A stretch of 64,000 nucleotides of DNA from Onchocerca lupi (taxonomy: Eukaryota; Nematoda; Chromadorea; Rhabditida; Onchocercidae), in the NCBI GenBank assembly GCA_028564675.1, contig JAOVVO010000154.1, forward strand, positions 1 to 64,000, written 5' to 3'. The notes below the pieces were generated by a model, which saw only the letters and a program-made list of their open reading frames with translations, did no database searches and was not told where the DNA came from. The position numbers and the translations under genes are program-made. Positions 1 to 12,370 of the stretch are shown piece after piece (the stretch's first letter is position 1; each line of letters opens with the position of its first letter).

Positions 1-87
<87 letters not shown>
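1..87. repeat. (TTA)n microsatellite
   Basis: The first 87 bases are an uninterrupted run of TTA triplets, about 29 copies, cut off by the window edge. It lies downstream of the minus-strand gene that ends at 309 and has no coding signal. Confidence 0.97.
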
Positions 88-308
88 GCGCTGTGGTAGC
101 TGTTATCAAATTAATAAGATTAAATTTATTTAACCAATACTGGATTTAATCAAACTAAGAAATCTTAGTGAACACTGTAGTGAACATGGTGATTAGAACT
201 GAGGAAGTCTTCCAATGTCACCAGAGTAAAACCATCTGTGCATTGCAAAAGATTTCCGAAATGCCTTTTCTAAATATTCTCTATTCTATACTGGAAATCA
301 ATTTTTAA

Positions 309-3300
309 TTAATTAATAATGAACCTTTCTGTCGGTAAAGTGCCCACACGTTGCCAACTTTCTGTTCTGTCAGTGGATGGTAAAGGCAATGTATAAATAG
401 TTTTCCGATGATGATCAATCGCAGTACTAATTTCATTAGCCGCTGTCCTGAATTTGTAGAGAATTGATTGACTGTTTGCTGGATTTGGGTAAATATCTTA
501 ATTCTAGCACATTTTGACAAATAAAAACATATCGGACCTGGCCGAATCGAAGAAACCGACTTCCTTGTGGCCAGATTTCAGAGTTGACAAGATTCTTGAA
601 TTCTTTCCTTCGCTCCGTTCCTCAATCAACACTGTTCGCTGATGTTCGACACTTCGATCGCTGTGCAACCGTTGCTGATTCAGACTTTGCTCAGTCTGCT
701 CTATTGCTGATTTATCACCTTGGATAAGACCTGTTCCATGCGTTTGCACTATTCGTGCACCGCCTTCTGTAGTTACGGATTTTCGGAATTTTAATCAAAA
801 ACTGAATCGAAGTTTTGATCGAATTTGAGATTCGAGCGATGTTACAATATATTAGAAATGTCAAAAATAATGCATATTTTGAAATCGTAAACAATTAACT
901 TACTGTGATTTCATTCGTTGCGAAATGTTTTTATAGAATAATTATAACTGAAAGATTTAAATTCAGATAAGCGCAACTGACCTGATGTATGAACTTCATG
1001 AACATCATATCCATAGGAATGAATGTTTGTCACGGACTGATCCAAATTACTTGATGATTTGAGGTAAGGTACGTTTGCTGATTCCGGTTGACTACCAGAA
1101 GACATTCCTGAAACTATTTTTAGATGCGAAAAACAGTCTGATCTTTCTCACTCCCTCTCGTCTTATAAGTCAGGAAAAATGATTTGTATTAATGATTTTT
1201 CATATATTTCTTGCCTAATCAAGTTGATTTTTTTAAAGACAAGAAGTGATAGATGGACAATAACTTAGTTTTTCTGTTGATCAAAGAAGAGGATTGATCA
1301 GCAGCAGTTTCAGCAATATTTGGATTTAAATTAAATTCTCGAAACTTTGATAGACTCACGCGACAAAACAAAGTCTCATATATTTTATTTCTGAACAATG
1401 ATTTAAGAGAATTTAAAAAGAACAATAAAAAAAAAAAGATAAAAGAAATATGAGAAGAAGAAATACTAATATCCGAGAGCTCCCAGAGAGGATCTTCAGA
1501 AGAGGAAAGCGAAGTTTCGGAACCCTGGACAAACGATTTACCATATCGCTACATAAACTTTTCTTGATAAGCTTTTGGAAATCATATCAATTTTTATATT
1601 TATGAAAACTATTTATTTTATTTTGAGCGGATTTTGAAGTTTAAATCCATACAATAACAATAATAATTATTATTATTATAGTAGTGATGACATTTTTACA
1701 ATATATGAATCAAATTATAGCACTAAATATTTCTAAAAATTGCTCCAGAAGTTTTCTGTGCAAATTGAGCGATCTGCATTTTTGGATGTTATTTTCAGTT
1801 TCAATTCAGTTTTGATTTCATTTCAGTCCAATTTAGTCCGAATCTAGAAGTAATCTGTTTTAGTACACTGTAAAAAGGGATGATGATGGTGCAATCTTTG
1901 GTTTTAGAAGGAAAGATGATTAGTATGATATGATGTGATAAGTGGCCATAACAAATAACTAAGAAAAGTGAAAAATCAAAAATAAAAGTAAAAATAAACA
2001 AAAAAAAAAAACAATCAAAGAACCATAAATAAGATCAAAAACGACAGCAGTTACAACGAAGTATTGCACTGCTACGAATAAATTTGAAATCATTATATTC
2101 AAACGATTTTCTGATCAGCGAATCTTAAAGTTAAAACTCTCAGTATTTCCGTAATTCGACATTTTCTTCCCATTAATTCTAATAATATTTAATCAACAGC
2201 ATGCATAAATTTTGCGTACACTTAAATAAATATTAAAATATGCGAGGGTTTTCAATTAAGTAAACGTGTAAATTTTATTATAGATTGTCAAAAAAGAATT
2301 TTTCTTAAACTTGAAGCAAGCTCTTCACATTGATTTATTGAAATGCCAGAAAGATTTTCGAACATAATCTATTATATCGAACTACAGATTTAATTATTAA
2401 TCATTAATAAATTTAAAAGTTACTGTAACGAAATATTCAAAAGAAAATCTACGTCAATTTTGTGAATAAATTGAAATGAGACCAGTGATGTCGGTTTATT
2501 TGTTTGCGTAGTTATGAGACATTTAATGATATTTATCATTGTAATAATCCCGAGAAGTGTTAACAATACCTGATGTTTGCAGAAAGGACGCATCTCTACT
2601 GCAGTCTCTTTCACCGGTTGCGTAGTATCTGAAATGATGACAGATCAAAAGAAATACTGGAAATCAGTATTTATGCAAAAATTAATGGAAAACATAGCAA
2701 TTTAAAGCGACAAGTGACAACTAAATAAAGATTTCATTTTGTATTATAAGCTGTATCAACAGATAATTCATCCCGAGAAAACGCAGTAGATATTTGATCC
2801 CGCGGAAACGCAGTGGATATTCGATCCGTATCGACGAAAAACGGTAGAGCAAACCTTCGTTCCGCCTCGTTGTTAAGTATCGATGAAGTTGGTTGTAAGG
2901 AGCTTTGTGATGTACGGTAGAAATCATGAATTGGTAATTCCTCGTTGTATCGTCGTTCAATTGTTTCCGTTAAAATTTCTTGTAGAGGGCCACGTGAACT
3001 AGCAATGCGAGGTAATCGACGTGATTCACTTACGTAATGCCGCATGATTTCTTCTTGCTCAATTTTTTTCGTCGGCGACTCATAGCTCATCTAGAAATTT
3101 GTAAATGAATTCTGAAAAAGAAACTGAAGTATATTTGATGATGACAGAACAAGATCAGAAATCAAGAAGGTAAAAAATGAAAAAATAACTCAATAATTGA
3201 TTTGTTATCTAATCAATAATTCAGCCAGTTTACTGAATCAATGTAAAAATCATCTGTGATAAATAATAAGTAATTTTGCTTCATCAGCTCATCATCCAGA

Positions 3301-4274
3301 AAGGAGACTTATACTGCCAAGGTAAAAGGAGCCCGATTAATTAAATCTACAAGAATAACAAATGCAGGCAACGTGGTACAAATGTAATTTCGATTGGAGT
3401 TCTGACTTGAAATGATCTATGATTGCCGAGGGAAGAAAGGTTGAAAAAGAGCAAGAGAAGTGAAACGAATAATCAAAATGGAATGAAAAAACTTCTGCAG
3501 AATGTAGAATACCGGATAATACGATTAATAAAATGTAAATTATCAGACAAATATTATCACTGATGATTAAAATCTAAAATAAAAACAGAACAAATGGTTA
3601 GTTGTCAGTGTGCTTGTTGTGAATGGCACCGATTTACAATCGAAAAATTGCTGTAATAAAGCGATCATTTTATTGACAAGAAACCAGAAAGTTCAGTGCA
3701 GAAGTTCAAAGAACAATTGAATTCTGAATGATACAGAAACATCAATTTATTAAGAGAAAATTCGAGTGAAAATAAAGACGTTTGCTCTATTATCGATAAG
3801 CGAAGATATTGACTTTTAATCAGTCCCAGGTTTAACAGTTATTTGTGAAGTAAAATGAACTCTAACCTTGATCCATGTCATGTTTCTATCTGATCCTAAA
3901 GCAGTAAACCATGCAGTCCTCTTCAAACAAATTGGTTCAAATAATAATAAGCGAATGCCACATTATCTTAATTTATAGTATTTTAGAAATGCGCTCAATT
4001 TGCTTGTTTGTGCATAATTATCTAATTGAAATCATATCACTGTGATCAATAATAAACGTCACTAAACATTATTAAACGATTTTATTTGGGATTTACACTA
4101 GTTTTTCAACCCGAGAATTTCCTAATGATCTGTTAAATTTTAGGATGACATTCCCAGCATTACTTAATTTGGATGAATTCGTTTATGACGCAACAAAAAT
4201 TAGGCCACCTTTCTAGGTAGCTCACCTCTTGGCCGTATTAGATTAGCTGGATCGGCCAAGCTTCGCGTGGCCAT
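309..4274 (-). CDS. Serine-rich protein of unknown function, seven or eight exons
   Basis: I do not recognise this protein. The phase-consistent model has exons 4226-4274 (start MATRSLADP), 3867-3895, 2761-3090, 1467-1524, 982-1107, 538-766 and 309-447, giving 319 residues; every junction is GT-AG and the phases agree. Exon 4226-4274 ends in a strong donor (AGAG|GTGAGC). An extra exon at 2570-2628 is in frame only if the 2761-3090 exon is cut short at a weaker donor near 2916, which suggests alternative splicing. The protein is hydrophilic, rich in Ser, Glu and Arg, with no signal peptide, membrane segment or known motif that I can see. A 9-codon duplication in the third exon (ISTAFPRDQ / ISTAFSRDE) differs mostly at third codon positions, which supports real coding. 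The exons are trustworthy; the overall model and role are uncertain. Confidence 0.6.
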
Positions 4275-4284
4275 ATAATCATTA

Positions 4285-4578
4285 ATGGATATTTTGCATC
4301 ATTACTTGATAATAGTCGCACATTTTACAATTTTGGTGACCACGATGATAGACAGTGTGGGAAAAAATATATCAACGAATATTGGGATAAGAACTCATCA
4401 TTTAGCAGAATTACTAATTTTTTATTGTAATAATTTGAATGTTTGGATACAAAATGCAACTGGACAAACTTCGAATTCGCAAGATTTGCAAACTGTAGAA
4501 ATTTCGAATTCGCAAGATTTGCAAACTATAGAAACTTCGAATTCGCTAAGTTTGCAAGCTGAATTATATAAGATCTGA
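4285..4578 (+). CDS. Possible 97-residue protein with hydrophobic N-terminus and 11-residue repeats
   Basis: An uninterrupted frame starts only 11 bases upstream of the divergent minus-strand start at 4274. Its N-terminus (residues about 5-22) is hydrophobic and could be a signal peptide or anchor. Its C-terminal third is built from three copies of a 33-base repeat, read as an NSQDLQT-containing 11-residue unit. The repeat length is a multiple of three and keeps the frame. Against it, the opposite strand is also open here and I find no splice or SL-acceptor context, so it may be chance. Confidence 0.2.
   Translation: MDILHHYLIIVAHFTILVTTMIDSVGKNISTNIGIRTHHLAELLIFYCNNLNVWIQNATGQTSNSQDLQTVEISNSQDLQTIETSNSLSLQAELYKI
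4468..4566. repeat. 33-bp tandem repeat, three copies
   Basis: Copies start at 4468, 4501 and 4534. The first two differ at only two or three positions; the third is more diverged. The repeat is open on both strands. Confidence 0.9.
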
Positions 4579-7165
4579 GAATATTCATTTATTAAGGCAA
4601 ATTTAAAATTCCCATCTTCTTGACGAATAAAATTTCGGAGCATCATTTCACAATAAGAGAATGAAATGAAAGGTTCTAAGTTTATAGAAGAAATTTGCAG
4701 AAAGTCTTCGTCCCACTCATTATTTATGCCCCGCCATCTTCCTACCTCAAAATATTCACTTTTCTCCGGTGAAGGATACATTCAATCATCATCGCTGAAA
4801 AGATTAATCCTTAAACGACCATCAATCGCTGTAACCAAATGAGTGGTTTGTCTATGTATAATTGTTGATACAATGACATCGAGTATTAGCGATGGTTGAC
4901 CTTCTGGAGGTCAAAGTGCACAAGCAGAAATCATAAAATGTTGCCTCAGTATAGGAAGTTAAATGAATTTTATTAATCTTTGCAACTTTTCATAACTATT
5001 TGTATCTACGTATCTATTTGCTTTTAGCCGTGAAAATATCCATAGGAAGTTACTAAGGCGCCAGTTTTCAGTAATTGATTATTATTTTGACAAGAACTAC
5101 TTTTTCGAGAAATTAATCAATGATGATACCTGTTTCAGAGAGTTTTCACCCCTCTCCAGCGATATAATGAGTTAATATTTTTAGTAAATGTTGAGATCAT
5201 CGGTACGGGAGCCATCATTAATTGATAAATCGCCGCAAGTGCCCATTTGAGGGGATATAATTATTGTTTAAATCGTCATTGAGAGAAGAATTTTCAGGTA
5301 TAATAATTTGAATTAAGAAAGGTTGTCATCGTTATGATCGAAGACAATAGCACTTTTACAATTTTTTGCTATTTGGAATGGAAGGGCAAGAACAATAACA
5401 CGTGAAAACAACTTTAAGAACAATAACAGTGACACATATAAAAAACAAGGAAAAGATAGAAAGATAGTTCAGAAGGAAAAGTTCAAATTTTGAAAGCTCG
5501 AAATATTAAATATTGCTTATGAATGATTATATAATATACTAGCTGGAGCAGCCACACGAAGTGTGAATTATCAATTATTCACACGAATTATTAATTATTC
5601 ACATGAATTATCAATTATTCACAAGAAATATGGTTGGCTCCAGCTAATCCGAAAGTTCTGTTATACTGATCATTTGTAGCACAGATAATTGAGATAATAA
5701 TCATTGGTAGATATGATTAATGTGAAGAAAGAATGCAAAATATTCTACGCTGAAGAAATCAGAAAAAAGAATAAAATATAATGAAGATGTATTGTGATTT
5801 GAGTTGAAGCAAAGTAATGAGATACAAGCGATTTTCGAAATTGATCAATACGATATTCGGTCGGTAAAACCGGAAGATAAAATGAGGTCTTTTTTATAAA
5901 GTGGAGTCTTTCTTTTTTGTTTTGTTTTGTTAATTGTTGGAAAGAAAAAAAAGTGAAATTCCTGTGAAGGAAGAGAAAAATGCATTGAGCAAAATAGCTG
6001 TTCAGTTGACATTAAAAGTTTGACGAACTATCTCAAGATTCATCAAGAACGACCCCATGAGGATTTTGAAAATTACTCGAGTTCTTAGAGACAGGATAAG
6101 AGAATATATCAAGGAGTTCTGAATCAAATGGAAAAATATATCAATGTATCAAAGAATTTAATGATGTTTTTTAGTGGGAATATTTGATCGTCATTCGCTT
6201 TTAGAGAGTTTATAATCCAAAATTCAGTCATGGAACTTTTTTCCGTGCTTTCTCTCAACCGCTTATAGCATGGCGAAGTCTTCAAATTTTTAACTTCGCA
6301 AAAGAAAAATTAAAATCAGTAAAAGATTTTGATATATGCAATAGAATGGAGTGATAGAATTGCGTAAAGAACATTTCGATGAAATATAGTGCTGAAGTAA
6401 TTCTGAACGAAAAAGATTAAGTAGGAATGTGTTTAAAATTTTGAAAAAACATAATTTTTACAAAAACAAAAAGGCATTTTGTTTTGTAAAAACCGAAAAA
6501 TTGATAAAATCAGGGTCAAAGTATGCAATGTCACTGTACATTATTAATGGGTATGGCAATGAAACGTGATTGATGCCGATCCGGGAAAAGTTAGAACTTC
6601 TGAACATGTGATACAGCAATAATTCTCAATAATTGCCGGTTTTTAAAAAGGTTGAAAAATCAGTGTTATGGTGGGTGGATTAGTTGCTTTTATTTCAAGA
6701 TAATTATTCTTCGTCTATTTTATAATCAATGGATATGAGAGAACATAACATGCCAGACATTGCAAAAAGAATAAAGAATAATTATCGTGAAATGGCAGTA
6801 CTTAATGTCGTCTTCCGCAATACTAAATCAATTTTACAGTGCATGTGATGAGAAAACTGGAAAAAATGTTTTTGGAAGAGTTTAAATTGAACTTCTGGAT
6901 GATTAAATTCATTAAAAATTCAATTTGCATAAGCGCTAACTCGACAATGAAAAATAAGTCCTGAAAAGGTTGGAATTCCAAGCAATGAGTTCAATCAACT
7001 AAAACAAAGGATTTGGAATTTCTTTTGAAAAGTGAAAATAGTGGGGTATGGATTGAAATAGTGATCAAATTGGTGTGAGAAACTTGAATTGCGTTTTTGG
7101 CATTTTTTAGTTTGTTATTGATAACTTCAATATTGCTAAAATTCTGTTATTGGTTAATTGTTCAG
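4579..7165. other. A+T-rich region with no confident gene
   Basis: No complete gene is visible. It holds the inverted-repeat element at 5540-5646, a 43-codon frame at 5957-6088 (see findings) and scattered weak coding-like stretches. It should contain the missing upstream exons of the terminal exon at 7166-7287, but I could not identify them. Confidence 0.5.
5540..5646. mobile_element. Short MITE-like element with terminal inverted repeats
   Basis: A 10-bp perfect inverted repeat, TAGCTGGAGC, flanks the segment (5540-5549 and 5637-5646), with weaker complementarity inside it. The interior is three copies of a 20-bp unit (5561-5620) containing GAATTATCAATTATTC. It has no coding capacity. The size and structure fit a miniature non-autonomous element or a hairpin satellite; I see no clear target-site duplication. 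Confidence 0.4.
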
Positions 7166-7287
7166 ATGCAGCTTTATGTCTAAGAAACGATAAACTAAAA
7201 GTGGATATTCCGTATCGTGACGGAGACAAACCAAAACATTGGGAGGAATGGCGCAGTGCTTGTTCACAAATTTCAGTTTTAGATTAA
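7166..7287 (+). CDS. Terminal exon of an unidentified gene
   Basis: After a good acceptor (TTGTTCAG at 7158-7165) there is a 122-base frame entering in phase 1 and ending at TAA 7285-7287. It reads as 40 hydrophilic codons, including LRNDKLKVDIPYRDGDK and HWEEWRSAC. The composition is much less A+T-rich than the flanks and the residues look like real protein rather than chance. I do not recognise the family. Upstream exons must lie before 7158 on the plus strand but were not found, so this is a partial annotation. Confidence 0.4.
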
Positions 7288-8656
7288 AATTCTTCAATTT
7301 CATACAACTAGAAATAGTTTTAGTAAAACAGAAATGTAAATAAATGGAATTCACCAATGTCTATTGAATGTATTTACGTCAACCTAATGAAAATATCACA
7401 ATAGAATCAACATGAGAAGCAGCGTAACAAACTTTTAAATATAAATACATCCGACATGGCAAGATAAGCCATATTATTGATATCAATTTATTTCAGTCTT
7501 AGAAAAAATGATCTTACTGTTCTGAACTTCTTTCCCTGACTTTTCACATTATCATTTGAACTTTGTTCTAAAATTTTTTGGTTAATTTTATTTATTTATT
7601 GAAAGATCTGTTAACAGACTTTCGATTTATGATAATGATCAAACAAATAGCATCAATCATATATACGCAAAATTTCATGAAAAATAATACTTCGCAGATT
7701 GAACGGAACAAATGCATTGCGATCATTTCATGTGTGATCACCAGATTTGATCACTAATCTTCGATTTTAAAACTTTGAGCATTTTTCATTTCCGGAATGG
7801 AGTGCTTTTAATATGCAAAAGTTACGAATTCGAAAGTTAAAGAATTGAAAAATTTAGAGAAAAATAAGATGAATATTCAGAAACAGCAGGGCAACAATAC
7901 GAGAAGACGGAAAAATAAATATTCTCAAATTTTATTTTATTTCCTAACTTCACTTATTTATTCGAGAAAAAAAAGAATATAAATATTGTCATGTCATTTC
8001 ACTTACATGGAATACAATAATCCTTCTATTCAACTTTTTTTCTTAAAACGAAATGTTCTTCTAATAGGCAGAGTATGTTTCGGTCAAAACTTTCATGATT
8101 GTTTGTTTAACTAAAAGTTGTAGCAAATGATATAAATTCTAACGGAATATACACTATAGGAATATGCTCTGCCTAATGAGACGTTTCAATTTAAAAAAAA
8201 AAATTTGTTCTAATTAAGCATTTTATATCCAATAACTTTTTTTTTCTTTTTTCCAGAAAAAATGTAACTTTTTTCGCAACTTTTTCGCAACCGTAACTGT
8301 TATCGTATGTGAGATTCATCATTAGATGACAATAAAGAATGAAGAATATATAAAAGACGAAAGCATTCTCGCCAAGATGATGTCCAGCAATTTTCGATAA
8401 AACTGATATCTCATAAAGAATATTTGATATAAATGGCAATGATACTGTCATCGTTGACCTTTGTCACGCAAATCACTCTTACTCTCAGTGATTGGAATAA
8501 ATATGAGCTGGTGATCTCATTGATCGAAATTCTACTAGCTTGAGAGAATTTAATCTAATCAAGGTCATTGATTCAACGTTACTGCAAGAACGAATGATTC
8601 CATTTCCCCGTTGGGCATAGACACTTTTTTTTTCAGATTATTTTATAATTAATCCG

Positions 8657-8693
<37 letters not shown>

Positions 8694-10138
8694 AATGTAA
8701 TAAAACTGATCTTGCATTCCAACCAGAAAAAATATTGTTTTTTTAAAGAATATTTCAGTTAATGAATATTGAAAAAGAATAACTACTTCTCTTGAAGTAT
8801 ATCACAGCGTACTTAAATGCATCTTCTTATATTATCATATCATTTCTTAGGTTGCATCACACATCATTTTTTCCCGTTTTATTTTCAAAAAAGTTACATT
8901 GATGGAAATCACGATATGAAGGTCTTCGTACATTATCATCAGCCATAATGATCAGAGAATTCACCACTTTATTCCAATCAATGATGCAGTTTCGAAGGAT
9001 TTAAAAAACTATTTAATAAGATATATATTACTGTGAAAAAAAAAAAAAATTTCATATTCATTGAAGCGTTCTTAAAATCTCTTTCACAAAATTTTAAAAA
9101 AATTGTCAGAAAACATCTTTTTTTTTTTTCGTAAAAACCTTAAAATTGGTCGGCAAATCATGGAAAAAGATTTTGAATTTTTGACAATAAGAGAAATATT
9201 ACCAATATTATTATCGGTTTGCTTAGTTTCAGTTATCTAAATAATAATTATATAGCTAAGTAATAATTGAAGTAATGTTTAAGCAACAATTGAAGCTATA
9301 TTCTCATCAAAATTTCAAGTATTTTAATTTTTTTTCAGATATATTCAATTATAAAAAAGAAACAATGAATGTTGGTTGTCATCATTTGTCAACACATGGC
9401 AGAAAAAATTGCAACGGATCAAAGTTCTTATTATTATATTGTTTTTCAAGAAATATTTCAATTAAAAATGCAATTTTTCCATTCACTCATTTCTAGAAAC
9501 TAGTTTGGAGAGTGAAATTATCTTTCTTCAGCTTCAAGTTTATCATTATGCGTAATATTGTTCTTTCATCACAGCATGTATTAGTATTGATTTTGGTCGA
9601 ATGAATGCGAAATATGAAATTTAATAATATAAATTAAATAACAGCAATGATGTAAATGAGGCGATACGACAGCATCTTTTAATCTTCACATTTTCCTATC
9701 TTAAAGAGAAAATCAAAAAATGGTCAAATATTATTATCGAGCAATGGAAAAGAGCACTGTTCATAGAATTTCTGTTAATTATTCCGAAATAACTACTCCT
9801 TTAATCGTGGGATTGCTTGACACCGGAAAGATATGAAGCAAATGTCACAGATAGCAGCTATCAAATTACTTCATTTTTAAACGTTATCAGATATCGTCCA
9901 ATGTTTCCGTCATTTATTTCAAAAAAAAAGTTAAAATTCAAATGAAAAAAAAAAAAAGAGATTTGAAAAAATTTTGGACTGAAAATGATTTGGGTTCTAA
10001 AATTGGTCAAATTACTCTTCGATTCGAATTAAGAGATCAGGAGAGAAAAAAGCATTATAGGAACAGAATCAATCAATTCTGAACCAATCATCATCAAATG
10101 CCATTAAAAAAATATGCAGTAGCAACAAGACCAATGTG
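7288..10138. other. A+T-rich intergenic region
   Basis: Mostly low-complexity A/T DNA with homopolymer runs, including 33 consecutive A at about 8659-8691. No supported gene. A 38-codon frame at 9720-9836 is open but isolated. Confidence 0.5.
8659..8691. repeat. Poly(A) tract
   Basis: About 33 uninterrupted A residues. There is no adjacent target duplication or retroposon body that would mark an inserted cDNA. Confidence 0.9.
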
Positions 10139-10620
10139 TCACCATGAGAGAGACCTTCGGATAGGACGCAACATTTTAAAATGGGCTATCGATTGGTTTC
10201 TAGATTTGAAAACACTTTCCACAGAAGGTGTTGGTGGCAGTGTAATTGACCTACAATTATAATTATTACGATTAATTCGAAATAGAAAATGTTTGAATGT
10301 CCGCTAATGATTGATGATCTTGGGACGCGTGAAGAGCACATACGATTTATGCATGAAATTATCTTGAAAGACGTATTTTCAATAAATGTGAAGTGAACTT
10401 GAATGGGAAGGGAAGGGAAGGGGATGACTGACCTGACCTAGTTTTTGGTTCTTCGATGGCTATTCCAAATACGACCGTCACCGGTGGTAACCACTTCTGA
10501 TCATCACAGTTCAAATTTTTGATTGAACGTCGAAAAAGAGAGAAATTGACACTACACGCTTCTAATTTGCCCATATCTGCCAAATAGTTCCGGAATGAAG
10601 GCGAGATTCGATATGGGCTT
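10139..10620 (-). CDS. Two 3'-terminal exons of an unidentified gene
   Basis: Exon 10438-10620 (183 bases, entering in phase 2) follows an acceptor at 10621-10622 and ends at donor ACTAG|GTCAGG in phase 2. Exon 10139-10250 follows acceptor TTGTAG, continues in the same frame and ends at TGA. Together they encode about 97 residues, including WLPPVTVVFGIAIEEPKTR and a basic, proline-containing tail (TLPPTPSVESVF, RPIRRSLSW). Agreement of phase across the intron is the main evidence. The start is missing. A possible earlier exon is 11041-11109 (start MDRIGDCNTQ, ending in phase 0), but it does not join directly in phase. No family recognised. Confidence 0.42.
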
Positions 10621-11705
10621 CTAATATCATTCTATGTTTTAACATCATAATATCATTCTCATTTCTACCTGTTATACGGTATGCAAACATTTGGTAAAAA
10701 CAAACAAAACAACTTGAAGGCTTTTTCAAATTGAAAAAAAAAAAAAAAAACTACTCTCTGTTCAAAATGGTGAATTAGGTGAGAATGGTGAGGAGTTGAA
10801 AAGTTCAGAACAGAACAGGTTTTCATTTCAAAACAAGCATTCTATTTGACCTTCAAATATACATCTACCATTAAACTGTTACTATCACTTGGACAGAAGC
10901 ACAATTGACAAGCGATAAATTCTTATCATCACATATAACCTTCATTTCTGCAAAAATGACTTGAAATATAAATAGAACTGACAGTAAAAGTGTTAAGAAC
11001 CGTACTGTACTGCCTTTGGGCAATTACACGGGAATCAGACCGTATTGTAAAGATAACTATCTTCAGAAGATGCCGATATTTGTGTATTGCAATCACCTAT
11101 TCGATCCATACAAATCATAACTTTTTTTTAAAAAACTTTTCAGATTGAGATGATGTATAAATTGAAGTAGCGGAAACTTGCATCAGTATATTACAGAAGT
11201 TTGCTGACATTTTGAAAGTTGCAATTTTTCAAAATGTCTGAAAATAGTAAAACCGATCGATTTTTTTCTTTTTCAAGTACGTTGAACTTTTGAATTTACT
11301 GCAATACTACCAAAATGTTTCAACCATTTTATTTTTTGCTTTTCAAGTATTTGATATAAATACAGAAGAAACTTCTTATGGCACAACACATACATTCTAC
11401 GCCAAACTGGATATTCTTTAAAAGTGAAAAAAAGGCAAAACGAAAAAACGAAATTTTGTTCGAATTCTTTAAATTGAGGAAAGACAATTGCGTAACAACC
11501 GTGCAAAGTTATTTATAGTTGCACGGTGAAATTTTTTTCTTTTTTTTTTTGAAACAAAAAAGAGGTATAATAATAGGAGAAGGCTGTTATTGGTGAGGCA
11601 GAAAGGAAAGAATGGATAAGAAATTAGTGATGTAATCATTGAAATATGACAAGCATATCCTAATTATTGAATGATTTATAAAGACTCTTTCCTCCTTATC
11701 AGCTC

Positions 11706-12146
11706 TTATTTCTTGGCCATTTCAAAGCCACTTTTCACTTGTCTGAGCCTCCTTTCGATGATAAAAAGCAAAGTGTTAATCAGTTGGTATGGCTGCACAC
11801 AGTGCAATCTCTCATTCCGGATGGCCAATCCACAGTTGCATCGTTTCAGATTCAATTCAGTTCCCTTCGCTCTCTTCTCCCGGTTAGCCCTGAAATTGCT
11901 GCTCAAAGCATGCCATTCAACCCTCCTTGAACGAACCAACTGCATAGCAAAGTTTGCAATTCTCATGAATCCTTCAGCAAACTTCCTCTCTCTGTCATAA
12001 TCGATCTTTCCAGTGCCTATTTCGATATGAACAGCAATTTCCGGGCAACCAGTGGTTTGCATGTTTTCGCAAAACTCTCGCAAACCAGGCGCGATCTGAT
12101 GGATTTTTCCGGAGAGACGGAGAGAATGGAGCGGTGGGTGACACAC
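11706..12146 (-). CDS. Hypothetical 146-residue protein, intronless frame
   Basis: An open frame of 146 codons lies in a segment clearly richer in G+C than its surroundings. The product is basic, with a central stretch containing FMRIANFAMQLVRSRRVEWHA and a C-terminal third with five Cys/His residues (LKRCNCGLAI, RLHCVQ). There is no signal peptide. The plus strand is also open for 109 codons over the same bases, so strand is not certain; I prefer the minus strand because its product is more hydrophilic and resembles a second minus-strand frame at 25931-26176. Function unknown. Confidence 0.33.
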   Translation of the reverse strand: MCHPPLHSLRLSGKIHQIAPGLREFCENMQTTGCPEIAVHIEIGTGKIDYDRERKFAEGFMRIANFAMQLVRSRRVEWHALSSNFRANREKRAKGTELNLKRCNCGLAIRNERLHCVQPYQLINTLLFIIERRLRQVKSGFEMAKK

Positions 12147-12370
12147 ATCTGTTCATATCTATGTCTCTCTCTGTCACTCACTCTCTTCCATCGTCATGTG
12201 ATCTTCCAATAGCTCAGATTTCGATTGCTTTTGAGATCGTCGCATTAACTAGTAGTTATTAATTAATTATTAGAAAGTTGTCCAAACAGTCACACGTTCT
12301 CATCATTATCTCTTCATTTCTTGCGAATTTCAGCATGATGCTATATGACTCATGCTAAGTGGTACCATCG

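Noticed and set aside
4422..4781. 119-codon minus-strand frame
   Set aside because: It includes the 33-bp repeat and lies upstream of a better-supported first exon (4226-4274) of the minus gene.
8659..8691. Poly(A) run as the tail of a retroposed cDNA
   Set aside because: No cDNA body or flanking direct repeats were found next to it.
9720..9836. 38-codon plus frame with LIVGLLDTGK, resembling a retropepsin active site
   Set aside because: No reverse transcriptase, integrase or LTR is visible nearby and the motif is too short to support a retroelement.
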